From contig CM076662.1 in assembly GCA_038496675.1 (NCBI GenBank), positions 22,022,031 through 22,086,030 of the forward strand: 64,000 nucleotides of DNA. The letters run 5' to 3'. The translations under genes and the position numbers were made by a program. Of the stretch, positions 57,166 through 64,000 are shown piece by piece; within the stretch, counting starts at the first letter, position 1, and every line of letters starts with the position of its first letter. The stretch comes from Rachycentron canadum. Lineage: Eukaryota > Chordata > Actinopteri > Carangiformes > Rachycentridae. The notes under the pieces were generated by a model. That model was not told the DNA's origin. It ran no database searches and was given only the letters and a program-made list of their open reading frames with translations.

Positions 57166-57912
57166 GCCCGATTGTAGAAATATAAAGGAAACAAGTAACA
57201 CATTGCACCCCACAGTGGATTATATCCTATATACTCTTTCTTTATTTTTACAAGAGGCATAAGTGAAGAGTGTTGAGGAAATGTGCATTTGCTTTCATTT
57301 CTTTCAGCAGTTCTTGGAGCAAACGAAGCATGAGGGCATCGTTAAAATATTCAGTGCTTCCCATGATCTCACTCATGTTTCCCCGGTCCCCCTCGTTCTT
57401 GCGTAGTCTTACATAACGTGTTGAATATTTAAAGCGGGCATAGCTCGAGCGCCTGTTTGCCGCCGAAAGAACGAGGACGATCGGTTGGATTCACTCGAGG
57501 GGGAAACAAACAGTGATGGAGTACGAGGAGAGACAGCTGTTGGAAATAATTAAAGGATGTGTTCTCCTGTCCTGACGATGCACGCACACCAGAACACAAG
57601 TACTCACGAAACCTGCCTGGTGTTGAGCTTTAGTTTAATGACTCACTCTCCCAACGTTCACTTTAAGGAACTCCACCCTCACATCATATCTCGTGTACTG
57701 TTGTTACATGTCCTACATTTCCCAGAAGCCCCTTTAACCATCTCCAGAGAAATCAGGATCAGAAATAATTAAAGCAAGACAGGCCCCATTACAAAAAGCA
57801 ACAATCAGTTCATCAGCAGAAAATCATTCAACAACATTTTTGGTAATTAATCAAGTAATTAAAGTGATTTTAATCAAACCATTCAGGGTTTCAATGTGAA
57901 TATTTGTTGATT
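57166..57912. other. Non-coding stretch, no gene seen
   Basis: Non-repetitive A+T-rich DNA; the CpG-richer piece 57430-57500 is short. The open frame at 57557-57772 shows no domain. Confidence 0.55.
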
Positions 57913-58175
57913 AATAAAGTCTAAAGGTCGATGTTAAAGGTCCATACAGTCTAAAGGTAGATGTTAAAGGTCCATACGGTCTAAAGGTAGATGTTAAAGG
58001 TCCATACGGTCTAAAGGTAGATGTTAAAGGTCTGTATTCAGAAACTGAGCCTTAAAACCAGCTGTCAGGACTTCTTGAACTTTGTGATGTCAAAACAAAG
58101 CAGTTGGCCCTCAGAAAGTCAGATCCTCTCTTCTGATTGGCTGTTTCACATTAATGAGGCTGTATGATGTTGTAA
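57913..58175 (+). mobile_element. Family A element, copy 9 (array joined to body, truncated)
   Basis: Four 30-bp units (57913-58033), joined directly to CTGTATTCAGAAACTGAGCC, so the first part of the usual body is missing. TTTGTGATGTCAAAACAAAG and TCTTCTGATTGGCTG follow, then similarity ends. Confidence 0.8.
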
Positions 58176-58540
58176 AGATGTACATTTTGATTGAATGGAG
58201 ACATTCATGAATGTTTTGGTTTGTATCTGGCTTCAAGGCCTGGGCCGATGAAGCTTTTTAATAAGCCACGTTAAAGCAGACACACAAATGAACTGAAAAC
58301 TTACACATGACAACAGGAGGATGATACCAGCGACGTCTTAATGACAGAATTAATGATCACTTTAATTACTCCCGAGAGCCTCGTGAAGAGGCGCCATTGT
58401 TAACAGCCCGCGACAAAGAAGCCGATGTCACCGCTGCTGAAACAAAAACCAGGGGGATGAAAATAACTCCAGATACCTGCTTTGATGTCCAACACATAAC
58501 AACCCCATTGAGAAATCAGTCAAACAAGATCCACGAAGAA
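58176..58540. other. Non-coding stretch, CpG-richer toward the right
   Basis: No gene seen. CpG frequency rises from about 58370 (CCCGAGAGCCTCG, CCCGCGAC), leading into the promoter-like block. Confidence 0.5.
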
Positions 58541-58745
58541 CCTGAGCGTCGGCCCACCGCCTCGCTGAGCCGCCTCATTGGTCCACGAGCTTCCTGCATC
58601 GCTGGGATTGGCTGTGTGGGCGGCCACGGTGCAGACTCTCGCCTAGCAACAGGCACAAGTGCAGCCACTGCAGAGCCCCCCTCCCACCACCACCACCACC
58701 CTCCACTCTGCTTTCGTGTGGGGGAGCAGCTGATAGATCGAGCAT
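58541..58745. promoter_or_regulatory. Promoter-like block: two CCAAT boxes, GC box, RFX half-site
   Basis: Inverted CCAAT boxes (ATTGG) lie at 58577-58581 and 58607-58611, 30 bases apart, a spacing typical of paired NF-Y sites. A GC box GGGCGG is at 58618-58623 and GCCTAGCAAC, an RFX-type half-site, is at 58641-58650. The block is CpG-rich relative to its flanks and lacks a TATA box. No gene start could be identified on either side; it could be the promoter of a neighbouring gene or a non-coding RNA. Direction is unknown. Confidence 0.4.
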
Positions 58746-58748
58746 GTG

Positions 58749-58786
58749 GAGAAAGAGAAAGAGAGAGAGAGAGAGTGGGGGGGGGG
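58749..58786. repeat. (GA)n tract followed by G10
   Basis: GAGAGA tract (to 58776), then a G run (58777-58786): a purine-only strand next to the promoter-like block. Confidence 0.9.
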
Positions 58787-58865
58787 CATAGGATGGCATA
58801 TGTACATGAACACACAAACACATAATCACAGGGCTGAGGATGCATGCAGTGTGAGGCAACGCTCC

Positions 58866-58973
58866 ACTGTGCACACACACACACACACACACAGACACAC
58901 ACACACACACACAGACACACACACACAGACACACACACACATACAGACACACACACACACAGACACACACACA

Positions 58974-59010
<37 letters not shown>

Positions 59011-59067
59011 ACACACACATACAGACACACACACACACACACATACAGACACACACACACACACATA
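58866..59067. repeat. Long (CA)n array with regular GACA interruptions
   Basis: About 200 bases of CA repeat with GA interruptions and several CATACAGACA blocks that recur. His/Thr and Cys/Val open frames here are artefacts. Confidence 0.95.
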
Positions 59068-59789
59068 CAGTAAGTACATCTTGTACTGTCTTGTTTAACC
59101 CTTACATAACCACGGCAGCTTTAGCCTGGAAGAGCATCTGGAGGGAAATCAAACACACAACACTGATCACTGCTTTACCCACAATTCTCTCCTTGTAAAA
59201 ATCACTTTGTTCTTTTTGTTCCTGCAAAACATGCACTTTTATCTGCTCGTGCAAAATTAATGTTTCCATGGTTACGCTAAAGAAACTCAAACCACTTATT
59301 TATAAATGAGTGAAACATTGACTAAATCAACGCTGAAAACAAAGAGAAACGTGAACTCATCTGTCCCGCCAACGCCATGGTTAATTACCCCAACCCCAGA
59401 CCTGCCCCGTCTGACTGATCTGTCACTCTCTTTTCCTGATGCCTCAACAACTGCACATTAAATCTGACGGACAATTGTTCGACTGAAAGGATGTCGACCA
59501 CCTGTGGGAAGCAAATCTTGAGTCTTGACCAACAGACATATCACAGTATACAATAAATAGCTGAATATGATGCAACAATCTGGTTGCATTTTGTTGCGAA
59601 GGTACTGGCTGACGCCCGACACACCGGCTGCGTGGCGTGTACGTCGCAGCTGGTGTTGTTGAGCTGCTGCCGAGAATCGCAGCGTTTTTGATGATTTGTT
59701 TTGACAGTATACTCACGTTTCCTCGTGTCTGTCAAACATGTCAGATTCAGTCTGGACACAGAGACTTTGGAGGAAAGTGTCACGTTGTT

Positions 59790-59810
59790 ATGATGTCACA
59801 GTGACATCAT
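59790..59810. promoter_or_regulatory. 21-bp perfect palindrome with TGATGTCA half-sites
   Basis: ATGATGTCAC, central A, GTGACATCAT: a perfect inverted repeat containing TGATGTCA-type ATF/CREB-like cores. It lies six bases before a T21 run. Confidence 0.5.
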
Positions 59811-61164
59811 CAGTTGTTTTTTTTTTTTTTTTTTTTTGCTGCTGGATGCGTCACACATAAAAAATAGACAGAATTGCCAAATCTTTAGATCACACAACGT
59901 AGCTGTGAAAGTGTGTTTGCCTGGGTTGGGGTCTGACCCACGGCCCTTCGCTGCGTCGTCCCTTTGCAGGCACGAAGCTCGTCACTGACATCACTGGAGG
60001 TTGATATCTGGTTGAATGTAGGTTGTTACATCATAAAACAAAATCCAATGGCGGGACAACGTCCAATGCCAACGTTCATTTGACAACAGCTGTCGTTGGC
60101 ACCAAAAACCAAACGTCTCAATACGACATCATCGAAACATCACACTGTCAGTTTGGCAGTGAGTTGGACGCCAGTTTTCATCTTTCTGACCTTACACTGA
60201 TGTCCGGTGTCCGGTGGGCCCCTAAATTGGCCTTCTCACCGTCACAATGATAAAGGAAAAATGTTTTTTATTATTTTATCTCTCTCTTTTCTTCCGTCAT
60301 CATCTTTATCGTTTGTCTTGATTTTTATTTGGTTTATAATAACCTCTATTTGTTTTGTCCTTTTATCTGGGCTTCCATGAGATTCAGTGTGTGAGATACA
60401 AATAGTTAATCGATTGATTAAGTCAAGACGACGTTGAGCCGTTTGGAATAAGTTTGATATTTCACAACACAACTTAACTTAACAAACCAACAAAATATCA
60501 ACACTGCTGCCAGTATCCTTTAAATTGGTGTTGGCATCAGACGTTACCCTGACATTGAGTTTTCGTCGCCAAACATCGCAGCATCTCCTGACACTGGTGA
60601 CTTCCTGCTCCCCTACAGGGTTCATTCGTTCTGCGTTGCAGGTCGTACATTTCCTTTCACTTCGTCCAGTTCGAGAGGAGAGATTTTAAAGCAGCTCATC
60701 TCACGGTGAGGAAGATGCTGAGAGGATCAGTCCCTTTGAGCTGTCACTCTTCAGAACCAATGAACCCGTTGTCCTCGTGCTGTTTTTCCAAATTTAGATC
60801 TCACAGCTTCAGCAGATGATTACAAAGACTGGCAGGTCTGAAAGAGCATCAGGCCCCATGCCAGGCAGGTTTGGAGACAGGGGGTCATCATGTACAAGTA
60901 AACAGTGTAACTTAGAGGTAAAGACTTTCTCATGGCTTTTATCATGATTTCAACACACAAGTGTCTGTTCAGTATTTTTAGTGCCGGACTGCAGTTCTCC
61001 ACAGTGAAGCTCCGTTAGTCTCTGAGAAATCTTCTTTTTCAAGAGACTGAATTTTTTTAATTTACGCCCCAGCAGCAGCGTTAATGCAAGAGTGTAATGG
61101 GGCCCTGCTGTCTGCTGCATGGGCCCCCAGTTATGGCACCGGGTGGTCTCTTTATGTCAGGCCC

Positions 61165-61255
61165 TTGATAAACTGGAAACCAAGGTGAGCTGGGATTGGC
61201 TCCAGCCCTTCTACATCTCTATAAGGATCATGGTAATGAATGAATAGATGAACGT
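61165..61255 (+). repeat. Common fish repeat relic (GAGCTGGGATTGGCTCCAGC)
   Basis: The exact 20-mer GAGCTGGGATTGGCTCCAGC is characteristic of a repeat found across fish genomes. It is followed by AAGGATCATGG and GAATGAATAGATGAA, a degenerate version of its usual ATGGATGG tail. Confidence 0.6.
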
Positions 61256-61579
61256 GTTGTGTAGGAGACTGGGTCGCCGTATGATGCAGATGGTGGAGTT
61301 AAACTTCCCTCCTCAGGTTTTTGATGAATGTGAGCTGTTCAGTTGTGATACAGCCTGCTGAGCATTTAGCACAGAGAGCATGAGTTGGCTGAACTGTTAA
61401 AGAGGTGAAGACGGTCTGAACGCTGCGCGTTCCCTCGCCTCCCCGGAGGAAGAGCGTCTGAGTGAAACTGGCGATGATGAATGAGATTTAATTCTGGCTG
61501 CAGAAATAATATTATCACCATCATTTACCATCAGCCTGAGGAATAGAGGCAACATCACTTGGAGTGAACGTAATTATTC

Positions 61580-61613
61580 TGTACACAGATGCAGCACGAT
61601 GCATCTGTGTACA
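61580..61613. other. Perfect 14-bp hairpin with 6-base loop
   Basis: TGTACACAGATGCA (61580-61593) and TGCATCTGTGTACA (61600-61613) are exact reverse complements around GCACGA. Confidence 0.9.
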
Positions 61614-61689
61614 TCACAGGTTCTGCATGACAAGAACTGTTCCTGGACATGTGACCCCCGCAGTCACATACCTCTGATGAACAGCTAGG

Positions 61690-61825
61690 CACAGCCAGAC
61701 TCGCTGTTTACCCCTGTTTCCAGTCTTTATGTTAAGATAGGCTAACCACTTGACGTACAGACATTCATTTAACCATCTCCACTGGTTAACTGAAGACCAC
61801 TGGCTGTGATTGAAAGCTGCCAAAA
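61690..61825 (+). repeat. Family G repeat, copy 2
   Basis: CCTGTTTCCAGTCTTTATG, GGCTAACCACTTGACG, ATCTCCACTGGTTAACTG and AAGACCACTGGCTGTGATTG match the reverse of 63175-63292. Confidence 0.7.
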
Positions 61826-62465
61826 GTCAAGAACGAACATCTTGTCAGGACTCATTTGGGTTGAGGTCATGTTTTTGGCCAGTTCGCACCGACACGGCTC
61901 AGGGACAAAGGACTCAGGTGTGCGACTCAGCGGGGTTCCAAAAAAACTACAATATTAGCCAAAATACAGAGCTGGGCAGGCTGGGGTCAAAACACCGGGA
62001 AGTCAAAAGTAGGCAAAGGCACCAAGGCGCCAAAAAAAAACAGGTAGGATCAAACCACTAGACCGAAAACTCTCAGAGACGCTGGAACTCTTGACCTAGA
62101 GGAACAAGACGAACTGGCAAAGACTGAACCGAAGCACTGGACTTAAATACACAGGGAGAGGGAGACAACGAGACGCAGGTGAACACCATCAGGGAGGGGC
62201 CACTGAAATCAGCACAGAGGGGAACACGAGGGCAGGAAGTCAAGGCACCTGGAACGAGAGGAGAGGGTCAGCACACCAAAATAAAACAGGAAGCCAAAAA
62301 CATGACCTCAACCCAGACGAGTCCTGACACATCTGTGCACTGGATTTTCTCACAATGTTTCCATTGCATCATGTTTTTTAAATTGTTGACAAAATGTGAC
62401 AAACTGAAAATGACAGTGTCCTGATTAATGGGCTGCATCCTTTGGTGGACCTGGTCGACAAATCT

Positions 62466-63165
62466 CTGGTCCTTCGTAGCCGATGTAGACCACGCGGCAC
62501 CAAACAGCTGATTGTTCTCCCATTTTGAAGCGAAAGGTTTGATGATGATGCAAAACACGAACTAACAATTTGACACTTAAAAACTCACCAGCTGCGACAG
62601 ATACTCGGTCCCAGTTTGAGGTCTGCCTTCAGCCAAGTACAGTCCCGATTCCTGGAAGTGCGTTCGCTCTGCCCATTTTTTATCAAGGACGCTCTGGGAG
62701 GTGTCTGGTGTGTGAAGTATCCCAGCATGCATTTTGCATCAGCCAGCAGGTTGAGGCAAGGACAACTGAAAGTGCAGTTGTAACTACTGTAAAACAACTG
62801 CTGCTGTGTCACCAACTTTAGTCTTGAGATTTTGCATGTTATAAATTAACCATTTACATTTTGTGCTGCTGATTTATCAAACCAATAAGATCATTTTTAT
62901 TTATTTAGTTTTTTGCCAGGACCTTTTTTTTTTCCGTCTGTGAAAACAAGAGACAAGTGATTGTTTTTATTACACTTTTATATGTAAGTGTTGGGTTTTA
63001 ACAATACAACGGTTAAAACCAAGGGCCTTAAAACCACAGGTTTAAAAAAAAAAAAAAAAAAAAAAAGTGAGGTGTTGTCAAACACAAACTGGTGACGCAA
63101 AGAAAAAAAATCAGAAAATCACTTCAGTTCAGCCTCTGCAGTTTACAACGGCTACGAAGGACCAG
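62466..63165. mobile_element. Possible 700-bp MITE with 17-bp terminal inverted repeats
   Basis: CTGGTCCTTCGTAGCCG (62466-62482) and CGGCTACGAAGGACCAG (63149-63165) are perfect inverse copies, 700 bases end to end. The interior has no coding capacity and includes an A23 run (63044-63066). The size and ends fit a non-autonomous DNA transposon; no target duplication was established. Confidence 0.55.
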
Positions 63166-63174
63166 GCCTTGTAT

Positions 63175-63292
63175 ACAGATACTCTATTGGCAGCTTTCAT
63201 TCATATCCAGTGGTCTTCATTTAATCAGTGGAGACGCTTACATGTCTGTTTGTTAAGTAGTTAGCCTAGCTTAGCATAAAGACGGGGAAATA
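63175..63292 (-). repeat. Family G repeat, copy 3
   Basis: Reverse orientation: GCAGCTTTCATTCATATCC, CAGTGGTCTTCATTTAATC and CTTAGCATAAAGACGG match copy 2 in reverse. Confidence 0.7.
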
Positions 63293-64000
63293 GCTATCCA
63301 GGCTATGCCTCGCTAGTCATCAGAGCCCTGTGACACTGAGAGACACTGGTCACATGTTCAGGAACAGCTCGTTATTTGTTTCTGGAAAAAAAATAAAGGA
63401 GAAAAACGAAGGAAAAAAAGGAAGGTGACAAAACAAAATCACTCGCCTCGCTGTTTATACATATGACGGAAAAAAATGACCCATGCATATAAAGAAAAAA
63501 AAGCCTTTCAGGGCTTCTGTACAATAATTATTTCTCCTCCAAAAACGTATATGAACACATTTTTCAGAGACAGGATCATTATGGTGAGCAAATCTGCACT
63601 CGCTATAAACAGCATAATTAAAAAACTATGACCGCACGCTGTTAGATTTTAGGTTAATGGCTGTGTTTGTTTGTCTGTATAAATCACATCAGTGTGTGCA
63701 CAGCAGAGTTGAAGCTTCCTGTGGCAACCAGCTGGTTCAACAAGTTTCCCTGCAGCTCGCGTACGTTTTATCAAACTGCAGGAGAAAGTGACACGTTCGC
63801 TCGTCAGCTGAGCCTCCTCCGTCTTTTTTTATCCACTTCTCCATCCTGCTCACGGGGGTGGGGGGGGGGGTCTGTGCATCCGTTAGCTCTCGTGTGGGAA
63901 ACAGTGGGACTGATGCTTTGTGATTGTTATAATTTTCCTCCCACCCCCCGCCCTCCTTCCCCTCCNCCCTCCCCTCCCTTCCCGTCTCTTGACCGTGGCC
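63293..64000. other. Right edge, non-coding, one ambiguous base
   Basis: Includes a G-rich tract (about 63854-63870) and a C-rich pyrimidine tract (63937-63984) containing an N at 63966. No gene seen. Confidence 0.6.

Larger units (their letters stand above)
59068..62465. other. Long non-coding stretch, no gene seen
   Basis: Holds a CRE-like palindrome (59790-59810), a T21 run (59817-59837), a fish repeat relic (61165-61255), a 14-bp hairpin (61580-61613) and a family G copy (61690-61825). Open frames are short and unremarkable. Confidence 0.5.

Noticed and set aside
63937..63984. C-rich tract as a promoter
   Set aside because: It is a low-complexity pyrimidine run at the window edge with an ambiguous base and no supporting motifs.

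Overview
This window looks like nuclear DNA of a ray-finned fish, most likely a percomorph teleost. The evidence is long (GT)n/(CA)n microsatellites, decayed Tc1/mariner transposons of the type common in fish, many short dispersed DNA-transposon-like repeats, and one clear vertebrate gene whose protein has the teleost form of BASP1. There is no bacterial, organellar or viral gene content.

The only protein-coding gene I can support is basp1 (46188-46838, + strand). It encodes a 216-residue N-myristoylated, Ala/Pro/Lys/Glu-rich membrane-cortex protein. The whole coding sequence lies in one exon behind a good splice acceptor at 46160-46171, so at least one non-coding 5' exon must lie upstream. 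I could not place it securely. The left edge of the window (about 60-300) is a weak candidate promoter. The 3' UTR runs to roughly 47.7 kb and is followed at once by a family B repeat. Most of 1-46 kb is therefore probably first intron or upstream flank, and 48-64 kb is downstream flank.

The flanks are a mosaic of repeats. Family A (at least ten copies) is a MITE-like element with TTAAAGGTCC ends. In most copies the sequence at one end has been amplified into a 30-bp tandem array. One copy (25.82 kb) lacks the array and may show the simpler form. Family B (at least eight copies) and family C (three copies) are related short elements; B is nested in C at 3.7 kb, and C is nested in a Tc1/mariner relic at 56.6 kb with a perfect 8-bp target-site duplication. 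Family F has two copies, and family G three. A segment of about 350 bp is present almost identically, inverted, at 14.69-15.04 kb and 32.37-32.72 kb. The second copy sits between two family A arrays and looks like captured flanking DNA.

Other items are a candidate CCAAT/GC-box/RFX promoter near 58.57-58.65 kb, a canonical RFX site at 15972-15985, several perfect hairpins, three minisatellites (15-, 8- and 9-bp units), and non-repetitive stretches with homeodomain-like motifs that could be conserved enhancers. The most novel-looking signal is family A: an element whose terminal inverted repeat has become a mobile minisatellite, with both ends showing tandem growth.
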